Origin: Stramonita haemastoma
Lineage: Eukaryota; Mollusca; Gastropoda; Neogastropoda; Muricidae
Assembly: GCA_030674155.1 (NCBI GenBank)
Contig: CM060325.1
Coordinates: forward strand, 24,289,512 to 24,304,511
Reading direction: 5' to 3'
Length of the DNA stretch: 15,000 bases
Under the pieces are notes generated by a model. The model worked only from the letters and a program-made list of their open reading frames with translations. It was not told where the DNA came from and did not search any database. This document shows positions 1-7,765 of this stretch, piece by piece. The translations under genes and the position numbers were made by a program. The first letter of the stretch is position 1; the number at the start of each line of letters is the position of its first letter.

Positions 1-56
1 GAGAGAGAGAGAGAGGAGAGAGAGTTCCTTTTCTTTCTTTTCTTTTTTTTTTTTTT
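1..56. repeat. (GA)n tract followed by a T-rich run
   Basis: GA dinucleotides with one slip fill the first 24 bases, then a TTTC/poly-T run reaches base 56. It is cut by the window edge, so its true length is unknown. Confidence 0.9.
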
Positions 57-224
57 ACCGAAGCAGATTTGCTCTCCACAAAATCCTAAGACAATAACGA
101 ATCTCCAATCGATGGCGACCCTCTCTCCTCTCTCTCTCTCTCTCCTGCTCAATTCTCCAAACTGGCATTTTGTCATCGATTTCTGTGACAGCACCTGCAA
201 GCATTTAGCTTCGTTTAGGCCACA

Positions 225-309
225 CCAAAAAAAGACAGAAAGAAAAGAAAGAAAGACAGAAAGAAAGAAAAAAAAAGAAAGAAAGAAAGAAAAGAAAAGA
301 AAAGAAAGA
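225..309. repeat. (GAAA)n purine tract
   Basis: Almost uninterrupted A/G sequence made of GAAA, GACAGAAA and AAAGA variants. The Lys/Glu/Arg-rich frame on one strand and the Phe/Ser/Leu-rich frame on the other are by-products of this tract, not genes. Confidence 0.9.
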
Positions 310-354
310 TAAGAATGGGGTTGTGGAACACTGACTGAATAATGCGTGAGAAAG

Positions 355-402
355 ACGAGAGTGGGAGGAGGGAGGGGTGGGGGGGAAGGGGGGGGGGGGG
401 GG
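355..402. repeat. G-rich tract ending in a poly-G run
   Basis: GGGAGG-type repeats end in about 15 consecutive G at 388-402. The tract could form a G-quadruplex, and its exact length is likely uncertain in the assembly. Confidence 0.8.
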
Positions 403-490
403 AACTCATCCCCCCGCCAATCTCCTCTCCTCTCCTCTCTAAGGAAGTCCTGAGTGATGTGGTGGCCTTTTTCCATAGAATAGAAGTGAT

Positions 491-568
491 CCAGCGCAAC
501 GCATTTTCGCTCATAGGACAGGCAACAAGAGTTGTTGTCTGAGCGTTGACAACGAAGGAGAAGAAAAC
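491..568 (+). mobile_element. Family A dispersed repeat, 3'-end fragment
   Basis: This stretch carries the blocks CAACGCATTTTCGCTCAT and TTGTTGTCTGAGCGTT and ends in a GAA-rich tail. The same ordered blocks recur at 1060-1128, at 8700-8770 and, inverted, at 10488-10565. Only the 3' part is present, as expected for a 5'-truncated retroposed element. I see no tRNA-like promoter boxes and do not recognise a named family. Confidence 0.7.
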
Positions 569-751
569 AACTTGGTCCTGTGCCCTTTTGGTGTAGTGTA
601 GGCCTATGTTCAACACCCTTAAAGGTGGTTTAGATGTTACGTCACCGGCAGTTTTCGCTTCTTTTTCTTCTCTCTGCCCACCAACGAAGCTAGCTAACCA
701 TTGTAGGGTCCATGTCAATAACCTCACCTTCCTCCTTCCTCATCCCTCCCT

Positions 752-1128
752 CCTGTGGGGATGGGGGTGGGAGAGGGGGGCTATCAGTATAAATAGCACC
801 CCCACCTTCTGGAAAGTCTGTGCTAGGAATTCCCTCTTTTCTATCTTTCTCTTTGTTTCTGTTTTGTTTCTTTTTTTCCTGTCACGTGCTCCTTGTCTGT
901 TTTCTGCTGTCTTTGTTCATTCTCCTGCCTTTTTTTTTTTTTTTTTTTTTGGGGGGGAGGGGGGATCCAGAAAGACTTAAAAGACAACAATTCTCTCGAC
1001 CTCCGATGTCGGATGTGCTGGGTCTGACTTGTCAGGCGCTTAAGGGCAGCTCAAGGTATCAAGGTATTTTCGCTCATATGAAAGACAAAATAGCTGTTGT
1101 CTGAACGTTTAACGACGACGAAGACGAA
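752..1128 (+). mobile_element. Family A dispersed repeat, long copy
   Basis: It shares ordered blocks with 8459-8770: CTGTGGGGATG, GGAAA-TCTGTGCTAGGAA, CTCCCTCTTTTCTATC, CCAGAAAGACTTAAAAGA-AACAATTCTCTC, GACTTGTCAGG, a block around TTTTCGCT-ATATGA and a GTTGTCTGAACG end with a GACGAAGA tail. The middle is a pyrimidine-rich segment with a poly-T/poly-G junction at 930-957. The orderly 3' tail suggests a non-autonomous retroposon, but no coding capacity or pol III box is visible, so the class is uncertain. It would lie in the intron before the exon at 1227, if that exon is real. Confidence 0.75.
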
Positions 1129-1226
1129 AAAGCTTCTTTCTTTCTTTCTTTGTTCGTTCATTTATTTATCTATTTATCTATTTGCTAATCTATTTGTGCC
1201 TTCTTTTACCTTCACCTGTCCCGTAG

Positions 1227-1447
1227 TTCCGCGGACCGTGCGGGCACAACTGAAGATTTTGCAACCAGCTTCCTCCACTCCCCACGGACCTTATTTGTGC
1301 ACCTGTGGCGAATGTGTATCCACTTTTGCCGTTGGAGAACAGGGAATGTTGGATGACTTAATACCTAACCCAGCTCCAGGCAAAAAGGCTTTGATGTATG
1401 AGCTTGTAGAATTAATACTTGAGCAGAACTATATTTCCCGCAAATAG
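1227..1447 (+). CDS. Probable last coding exon, unknown protein with CxCxxC motif (partial gene)
   Basis: A pyrimidine-rich tract ending CCTGTCCCGTAG is a good 3' splice site. After it the frame stays open for about 73 codons to TAG at 1445-1447, starting with the last two bases of a split codon. The local sequence changes from T-rich repeat to mixed, protein-like composition exactly at the splice site. The peptide includes LCTCGEC (a CxCxxC arrangement that could bind a metal), an acidic/hydrophobic stretch GMLDDLIPNPAPGKK, and a likely amphipathic helix ending in ELILEQNYISRK. An ATTAAA signal follows 56 bases after the stop, so this reads as a C-terminal exon plus a short 3' UTR. Upstream exons would lie before the window. 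I do not recognise the family. A decayed exon or a chance open frame remains possible. Confidence 0.55.
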
Positions 1448-1502
1448 TCAAATCCACTTTGCACTAAGATATTTTGTATCTATATCTAACCACGCTGACT
1501 GA

Positions 1503-1508
1503 ATTAAA
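1503..1508 (+). promoter_or_regulatory. Polyadenylation signal ATTAAA
   Basis: ATTAAA is the commonest variant of the canonical hexamer. It lies about 55 bases after the stop codon at 1447 and is followed 25-35 bases later by a GT/T-rich stretch (TCGTGTGTTCATTT), the expected downstream element. Cleavage would fall near 1525. Confidence 0.5.
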
Positions 1509-1701
1509 CATTTGTCATGTAGGTCTTTCATCGTGTGTTCATTTGACAACAATTTTTGAAAATGAAAATCAATCAGTTGCATCTAAAAACGGACGATTGG
1601 AACAGAAAACCGTTTCTCTTTGGGGATAGTCTGTAATCAGGGCAAGGGCGGAATGAAAAAAAAGTATGTGAATGCTTACTTCTGTAACCCTTGGAAAGTA
1701 A

Positions 1702-1823
<122 letters not shown>

Positions 1824-1883
1824 CTACATACAAGTCAGACTAGAGAGCGGAGAAGCTACACTTCAGTAATAATATTTTTTTAA

Positions 1884-2511
1884 AATATAACAGAAAAAGC
1901 TTATGTCTAGAAAAATGAATAGCTGTGTAGAGCAAAAGCGACATATAAATAGTTATGCAGTTATGCAAGTACATGACAAAAAATGGTGTAGAGAAACATG
2001 TGTAGTCCTTGTTTTAATGAACTTTGCAAAGCTCTGTATTTTTTGTCTGTTGCCCATTTTAATCAGCAACGATATTTATAAGCAAAAAAAAAATTAAAAT
2101 GGGGGCAATCCTGGCAAATACTGAGTTGCGTTAAGTTCTGCAGTGCTGGGCTTCCATAACAAAGGATTTATCATCACCTAAGTGATCCATATCACATAGA
2201 GTACAGAATCTTTTTATTAACGTAAATTAACTTGTCATTGTTTTCTTCTCTGGTTGGTTATTTATTGCTGGTTTGATTTTTTTTTTTTAACTCTATGCGC
2301 TGGACGGTCAAAGAGAGTAATACACTGAATTCTATCTTTTGACCAGAAAGAATCTAGATAGCTGAGGGAGGAGGGGGGGGGGGGGTGCAGTTGAAGGAAG
2401 GGACGTACTCTACGTGCAATTCGGCGGCAGACGACTTTTGCATCTGGTGTCGAAGTTTTGTGGAGCGTTGTTGTGTTGCATTAAAGCTGAACAAAACTTT
2501 TTTTTTTTTAG
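1884..2511. other. AT-rich sequence, no gene recognised
   Basis: AT-rich unique sequence with short A, T and G homopolymers, including about 13 G at 2373-2385. I find no coding frame with splice support, no tRNA-like boxes and no relation to the repeat families elsewhere. It ends in a poly-T tract before a possible acceptor at 2511. Confidence 0.6.
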
Positions 2512-2532
2512 ATTATGATGAGAAGAATGAAG
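2512..2532 (+). other. Possible micro-exon (21 nt), weak
   Basis: A poly-T tract and TAG end at 2511, and 21 bases later comes AAG|GTAATT, an acceptable 5' splice site. One frame reads YDEKNE, and the length is divisible by three, so skipping would keep frame. Chance pairs of such signals are common in AT-rich DNA, so this is only a candidate. Confidence 0.15.
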
Positions 2533-3400
2533 GTAATTCCCAACAAGCAAGTACTTGCTGCTTGTTTGCTTTTTTTTTTGTTTTGTTTTTTGTTTATGAA
2601 AGGCCTCAAAAGTTGAGGTCAATCACAACATCGAGCGTGGTTTCTCCATGTCGATTTTTGTTCTTTAGTACCCATTCTTTCTATTCATAATCACCCCAGA
2701 TCAGCATGTATGTAAACGCTGGCACGGCATCTTGGGCAGACGTTAGAACACATCCATCTTTCGTGGAAGAGTAGCAATGGCCGGTTGTGTGGATGGACGT
2801 GATATATACGTCACAATAACAAATAAATACAAAACAAAAAAGCAAACAAAAACAGCAGCATGATGATCTGCATGTTGCTAGTGTTAGTCTAACACTTACG
2901 TGAAGACTTGTAAGTTAACGCTGGAGCAATTCACTAACCCCACCAAACAAGAAAACTGACTAGTGTTTTGTTCTGAAAACACTGAGTAAATATTTATCTC
3001 TACCAACACCCAACAGACTCTGAGACTGCATCATGCACTGCATCATAACATTCTGATATTAATTTGATTGTGAAAATCACACAGCAATAATTTCACTGTA
3101 GTTTGTTTGGGTTCACTGTCTCAGTGTCTAAGACATCATTGTTGATAGAACTACAACTGTACTAGTAGCCACTGATGCATTCCCACATGTCTCCACCACA
3201 TTTTGTCGCCAGCCCTTCAGTAGATTTAATTTTGTTGGCAACTTCTTTACATTATAGAATTTATATCAACTTTGACATTTCAGGAAGATTTGCTTATGTG
3301 ATTTAACATTCTGATTTGGCGCTGCTTGACCTGAAGAACTACTTAATAGGGGGAAGGAGAGCAACAACAAAACAAAACACACAAGTTTTTTCCCACCTTT
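2533..3400. other. AT-rich sequence, nothing recognised
   Basis: Intron-like or intergenic composition with many short A/T runs. I see no open frame with exon character, RNA gene or repeat copy. Confidence 0.6.
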
Positions 3401-3401
3401 G

Positions 3402-3416
3402 GGTGTGTGTGTGTGT

Positions 3417-3458
<42 letters not shown>
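3402..3458. repeat. (GT)n microsatellite
   Basis: About 57 bp of GT dinucleotides with one GG interruption near 3417. Confidence 0.97.
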
Positions 3459-3460
<2 letters not shown>

Positions 3461-3717
3461 GCCTAAAGTGTAAGTTTTTTTTCAAAGTACTCAAAATATT
3501 TATAACAGCTTCAAGACAAACATCCATTTTGTTATCATTAATGGGTGTGTTTTTTTTTTAATCTCAGGGGGAAAAAAACCCACTGATAAAATCATATTTG
3601 AAACAGATCTGAAATCAATACAGGTATCAGTTTTTTGTCCTCAGTTAAGTGACATTAAGAAATGGACTGACAAACACTTGGCAGACTTTGTTTTGCTTCA
3701 CTTCAAGGCAAAAGAAT

Positions 3718-3826
3718 TTGCCTTGCCTTGCCTTGCCTTGCCTTGCTGCCTTGCCTTGCCTTGCTGCTTGCCTTGCCTTGCTTTGCCTTGCCTTGCCTTG
3801 CCTGCTTGCCTTGCCTTGCCTTGCCT
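3718..3826. repeat. CCTTG pentanucleotide array with a longer-period pattern
   Basis: About 20 CCTTG units interrupted at intervals by CTG or TTG insertions (near 3746, 3764 and 3802), so a period of roughly 20-35 bp overlays the 5-bp unit. The cysteine/leucine-rich frame here is an artefact. Confidence 0.95.
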
Positions 3827-4422
3827 CATCTAAAGTTCTACTAATGCAAGATTCTCTACTGACTGTCACCTGTGTAAATTCAATGCAGCCACAGGGTGTT
3901 CACAAACTCTGTGTAAACATAACAAAAGCTTTTCTTTCTTTGCTTATTTTTTGTTGGTTTTGGATTGGTGCCATTGCCTTGGAATAGATATATATCGGGT
4001 TGTTTAAAAAGTTCCACACCTGTAGAACACTGAACACCCACTAAAACTGGCCAGCCCTCCTTCCACCATGCACCCTATCCCCACTCCATCCATCCCATCA
4101 AGCAACCTTTAAAAAATGTATTATCATATGACTAGGTAATTACCCATTGTGGTTAAAATCAAAAATAAATTGTGGATAAATGAATAAACAGATGATTAAT
4201 ACATTGATAAACACTAAAACAGGAGACAATATATGAAAATGAAAGAAAGCATGAAAAGGAAATAGAAAAGAGTTTTCCAATCTTTAAAACACAAACAAAT
4301 TATATGAAAGTAAACACACAAGCCTTTTTTTTTTAACTTTTGGGGTCACTCAGCTTTAAGCACTAGCTTATGCTGCAGACTGTACAGTGTTAGTTACCAA
4401 CTACACTACATGCTCACAAGAT
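3827..4422. other. AT-rich sequence, nothing recognised
   Basis: Unique-looking AT-rich sequence with no splice-supported frame and no match to the other repeats in the window. Confidence 0.55.
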
Positions 4423-4423
4423 T

Positions 4424-4494
<71 letters not shown>
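4423..4494. repeat. (GT)n microsatellite
   Basis: About 70 bp of nearly pure GT. Confidence 0.97.
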
Positions 4495-4497
<3 letters not shown>

Positions 4498-4674
4498 TAC
4501 ATTTTATTTTACCAGCCTGCTAATCCTTTTTTTTAAACTCTTTTTATCTACAGTAAGAGTATGGATTTTTTTTTTTAACCATCAGTGTAAGTTTTACTCA
4601 TTTTCTGCAACTTCGATTTTTATCCCTTCTCATATGATATAGCACAACTCATTTTATGGTTTTCATTTTTTCAG

Positions 4675-4851
4675 TCCCCTAAAGCTGCACCACCCTAGGC
4701 ACTCAAAACCATGGCATGGAAACCAACACAGTATGGAGAACCAGTCCTCATGGGCAGCTGTCAGCAAGTTAAACAAGCCACCCGGGGAATGGCAGCGCTG
4801 TGCTGAGGGCTTCCAGTTAGCCAGCAGGGAACAGAGATGACTGTGTTGAAG
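4675..4851 (+). other. Exon-like block with strong splice signals, product unknown
   Basis: The left edge is a long T-rich tract ending TTTTTTCAG, and the right edge is TTGAAG|GTGAGTGAG, close to the ideal 5' splice consensus. The 177 bases between them are visibly richer in G+C than either flank. One frame stays open for 54 codons (from 4676, containing NQSSWAAVSKLNKPPGEW) but meets TGA at 4838, 14 bases before the donor. If translated in that frame, the protein would end here and the last intron would sit in the 3' UTR. It could equally be a non-coding or UTR exon. I recognise no domain. It lies about 400 bases upstream of the first POU fragment, but nothing shows that they belong together. 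Confidence 0.4.
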
Positions 4852-5100
4852 GTGAGTGAGTGGAGAGAAATTGAGAAAGGGAAAGGCAACCAAACAAGAA
4901 GGTGTTTTAAGGAATCAGGTTTTAGTTTGTGTGGCTGATGTGGTTTCTCCAACAATGCGGTGACTGTCCTGGGTTGACCCTTATGGTTGGCCAGGGCGTT
5001 TATACAAGGAAAGGGCAGTAGAGTTGGTTTTATATCCTGTTTTAAACTGTATATATGATAGTTGCACAGTTTTAATCAGAGATTTAAAGGGGGTTTTTAA

Positions 5101-5146
5101 GTGACAGCCCTGATATGGCCACTGTAGTCAGCGGGGCTATAAACTA
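5101..5146 (+). repeat. Short dispersed repeat (GTGACAGCCCTGAT type)
   Basis: GTGACAGCCCTGATATGGCC and the following GGGCTATAAAC match 10832-10876 (GTGACAGCCCTGATGTGGC, then AGAGCTGATAAGC) over about 45 bases. It is probably the end of a dispersed element; I recall similar text from gastropod genomes but cannot name it. Confidence 0.5.
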
Positions 5147-5243
5147 GATTGGATTTGAAGTGGCTTTTTTTTTTTATAATCATGTGATATGAATAGCCAC
5201 GACACATGTTTTGAGGTGTAGTAAGTGTCATGAGTTAATATAG

Positions 5244-5291
5244 GTGGGTATCACCATGGGCAAGCTGTATGGCAACCACTTCAGCCAGACC
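5244..5291 (+). pseudogene. POU class II gene fragment 1 (POU-specific domain), minisatellite founder
   Basis: This stretch reads VGITMGKLYGNHFSQT. Oct-1/POU2 proteins have DVGLAMGKLYGNDFSQT in the POU-specific domain, the helix-turn-helix that contacts the ATGC half of the octamer. The match covers the 12 codons from ATG at 5256 to ACC at 5291 with one change (D to H). The preceding in-frame codon before GTG is TAG, possibly the AG of a former acceptor. The fragment agrees with the second POU fragment (6613-6648) at 32 of 36 nucleotides. Directly downstream, one base out of frame, the first repeat unit still reads LEALSLS, close to the FEALNLS that follows in POU proteins. No other part of the gene is present, so it cannot encode a DNA-binding protein. 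Confidence 0.75.
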
Positions 5292-5975
5292 CCATCTGTC
5301 ACTCGAAGCACTGTCATTGTCACCCAGACCCCATCTGTCACTAGAAACACTGTCATTGTCACCCAGACACCATCTGTCATGAGAAACACTGTCATTGTCA
5401 CCCAGTCCCCATCTGTCACTACAAACACTGTCATTGTCACCCAGTCCCCATCTGTCACTACAAACACTGTCATTGTCACCCAGACCCCATCTGTCACTAC
5501 AAACACTGTCATTGTCACCCAGACCCCATCTGTCACTACAAACACTGTCATTGTCACCCAGACCCCATCTCTCAACACTGTCATTGTCACCCAGACCCCA
5601 TCTGTCACTAGAAACACTGTCATTGTCACCCAGACCCCATCTGTCACTAGAAACACTGTCATTGTCACCCAGACCCCATCTCTCAACACTGTCATTGTCA
5701 CCCAGACCCCATCTGTCACTAGAAACACTGTCATTGTCACCCAGATCTCATCTCTCACTAGAAACACTGTCATTGTCACCCAGACCCCATCTGTCACTAG
5801 AAACACTGTCATTGTCACCCAGATCTCATCTCTCACTACAAACACTGTCATTGTTACCCAGACCCCATCTGTCACTACAAACACTGTCATTGTCACCCAG
5901 ATCTCATCTCTCAACACTGTCATTGTTACCCAGACCCCATCTGTCACTAGAAACACTGTCATTGTCATCCAGATC
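5286..5975. repeat. 39-bp minisatellite, about 18 units, derived from POU-domain sequence
   Basis: Eighteen units start near 5306. Most are 39 bp; units 7, 10 and 16 are 33 bp, lacking 6 bp. Every unit contains CACTGTCATTGTCACCCAGA or a one-base variant. Subtypes differ at CTAGAAAC versus CTACAAAC and at CAGACCCCATCTGTC versus CAGATCTCATCTCTC. Because the unit is a multiple of three and lacks stops, long frames of 200-249 codons run through it on both strands. The variants change amino acids freely (T/S/I, V/M, P/S, V/L), so there is no sign of selection for a protein. The array starts inside the CAGACC that ends POU fragment 1. Confidence 0.95.
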
Positions 5976-5990
5976 ACTTACCATCACTGA

Positions 5991-6556
5991 AGTGTAGATT
6001 TCAGATTGTTTGAAGCCTTCAAAATCTTATTCTGAGTCAGAATGGATGAACATTTTCAGTATAAATGGGCACCCACCATTTCAGGGTTGAAAAAAATCCC
6101 CCCAAATCTATGTCTGCTTTTCAAAACTTGGCTGTTACATGTCATGTTGAAGAAAATACAAATGGCAGACAGTAGGGGAAACCTAAGTTTCGTTTTGAAT
6201 CAAAAGTAGCCGTGTTGCCATTATTAGTAACCAGCCACAAAATTTGAACACCCTGTGTTCGGTGACACAATGTGCCTACAGATGTAAGGGAAATAACCCA
6301 TTCGGCGACACATTGCACCCTAGGGGTGCTAAAAGTTACAGGAACCCATTTTATCATCTCATCTGAAGGACTTATCACCTTGACCACCTCTCAAGGTCTA
6401 GTGAATGGGGGAATGGTGAGGGGGGTGGGGGTTGGGTTCAAACAGGGATGGGGACTTGCGACTTCTCTCTGTGTAAACTTGTGTTTGACCTCTAGACCCC
6501 CCCCCCCCCATCCCTAGTGACATGAAAGACATGTGACCCTCCTGACCTTGGCTTTG
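5991..6556. other. No gene recognised between the two POU fragments
   Basis: Moderately AT-rich sequence with a short poly-C run at 6498-6508. I see no further POU-domain text and no splice-supported frame. It ends in a TG-rich tract ahead of the acceptor-like site at 6579. Confidence 0.55.
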
Positions 6557-6579
6557 TGTGTGTGTGTGTGTCTGGTCAG

Positions 6580-7012
6580 GGTTCACCCAAGGGGACGTGA
6601 CAGGGCATGGCCCTGGGCAAGCTGTACAGCAACGACTTCAGCCAGACCTGACCCCTCTGGCACTTGGAGGCCCTCCCCCTCAGCTTGAAGACCCTGACTG
6701 TGCCAGCTGAAGACCCTGACTGTGCCAGCTGAAGACCCTGACTGTGCCAGCTGAAGAAAGCCCTGAGCACTGCAGACATCAATGGCTGCCAGACGCCGAC
6801 GCCAGGGCCCGCAACCCAGCTGTCCTCTCCAGCGGCACAGGGGAACTAACCCTGTCCGCCAACGCCATGGGCCGGCGCCGCAAGAAGCGCACCAGCATCC
6901 ACACCTCCATCCGCGTGACGCTGGAGAAGAAGAGAGTTCTCCAGAACTCCAAGCCGACCTCGGAGGTCGAAATCTCCATGCTGGCGACACCTTGACCCTG
7001 GAGAAGGAAGGA
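6580..7012 (+). pseudogene. POU class II (Oct-1/POU2-like) gene fragment 2: POU-specific domain, linker, partial homeodomain
   Basis: The first bases follow TCTGGTCAG, an acceptor-like site. In order: GFTQGDV (6580-6600); after a one-base shift, GKLYSNDFSQT (6613-6648), then TGA; LEALPLSLK (6664-6690), matching FEALNLSFK; the 22-bp expansion; WLPDADA (6783-6803), matching WLNDADA at the end of the POU-specific domain; a linker; and then in one frame GRRRKKRTSI, RVTLEK and KPTSE (about 6867-6965), the N-terminal arm and helix 1 of a POU homeodomain. A missing base near 6985 moves ADTLTLEKEG (helix 2, compare ADQLNMEKEV) out of frame. Helix 3 with WFCNRR is absent because a GGAA array begins. 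The block is much richer in G+C than its flanks, as an old coding exon would be. The splice-site edge argues for a duplicated genomic exon rather than a processed copy. It is nonfunctional as a transcription factor. Confidence 0.85.
6687..6752 (+). repeat. 22-bp tandem repeat, three perfect copies
   Basis: Three identical 22-bp units (starting GAAGACCCTGACTG) at 6687, 6709 and 6731, followed by a partial GAAGA. They lie inside POU fragment 2 right after the codons matching LSFK. Because 22 is not a multiple of three, the expansion itself disrupts the frame. The perfect identity suggests a recent expansion. Confidence 0.97.
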
Positions 7013-7500
7013 AAGAAGGGAGGGAGGATGGAAGGAAGGGAGGGAGGATGGAAGGAAGGGAGGAAAAAAGAAAGGATGGAAGGAGGGAGGAAGGTAGGAA
7101 GGAAGGAAGGAAGGAGAGAGGAAGGAAGGAGGGATGGAGGAAGGAAGGAAGGAAGGGAGGGAGGAATGAGGGAGGAACGCCTTCATTCCCATCGTGTGGA
7201 ATGAAGGAAGGAAGGAAGGAGTGAGGAAAGAAAAAAGGAAGGGAGGGAGGGAGGAACGCCTTCATTCCTATCGTGTGGAATGAGGGAAGGATGGAGGAAG
7301 GGAGGAAGGAAGGAGGGAGGAAGAAAGGAAGGGAGGAAGGAAGGAGGGAGGAAGGAAAAAAGGAAGGAGGGAGGGAGGGAGGAACACCTTCATTCCTGTC
7401 GTGTGCAATAAAGGGAGGAAGGAAAAAAGGAAGGAGGGAGGGAGATAGGGAGGGAGGCAGGAAGGAAGGAAGGAGCGATAAAGGGAGGGAGGGAGAGAGG
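7008..7500. repeat. (GGAA/GGGA)n array with three interspersed hairpin cassettes
   Basis: About 490 bp of almost pure purine on the + strand, made of GGAA and GGGA units. It is interrupted three times by a non-purine cassette of about 34 bp, GGAAC(G/A)CCTTCATTCC plus (C/T)(A/G)TCGTGTG and an AATG/AATA end, at 7174-7207, 7253-7285 and 7381-7414. Lys/Glu/Gly and Pro/Ser/Phe frames here are artefacts. Confidence 0.97.
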
Positions 7501-7765
7501 AAGCGGGTCACCCTGTGCTGAGTTCCTCAGGGGTAGCGGAAGGGGCGAATAACTCCTGTCTGGTGTTGCGAAGGGGGGCAGGGAGGGGGGGGGGGACAAA
7601 AGTGGGGGGTGGACAGAGGCAGCAGCTGAGGTGGGTGGCTCCAGTGGTAGTGAGCAGTGAGGTGAAGGCCAGTCATGGACACAACGTCGCCATCACCACC
7701 CCTACCACCCCCACCCCCCCCCCCCCCAAGCTGTTGAGGATGTAGAGTACAGTCTTTTTTTCTCC
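7501..7765. other. G- and C-rich low-complexity sequence
   Basis: Poly-G around 7582-7594 and a C-rich run at 7707-7727 flank ordinary sequence. No gene or recognised repeat copy is seen. Confidence 0.5.

Noticed and set aside
215..727. 170-codon minus-strand frame rich in Phe, Ser and Leu
   Set aside because: Its C-terminal half is the reverse of the GAAA tract and its middle is poly-C; no splice or start context supports it.
5256..5975. A CRISPR-like array, because of the regular 39-bp period
   Set aside because: There are no unique spacers; whole units repeat, with point variants and 6-bp deletions, and the surrounding DNA is clearly eukaryotic.
5228..5977. 249-codon minus-strand frame with a VTMTVFLVTDGVW-type repeat
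   Set aside because: It exists because the 39-bp and 33-bp units are multiples of three without stops. Three frames are open at once and variants are not biased to silent changes.
7190..7203. ATCGTGTGG in the hairpin cassette as a remnant of the POU homeodomain helix 3 (VIRVWF)
   Set aside because: Only about nine bases resemble it, with no flanking agreement; too short to support.
6779..7511. Overlapping minus-strand frames rich in Pro, Ser, Phe and Leu
   Set aside because: They are the complement of the GGAA array and of POU fragment 2, whose meaningful reading is on the + strand.
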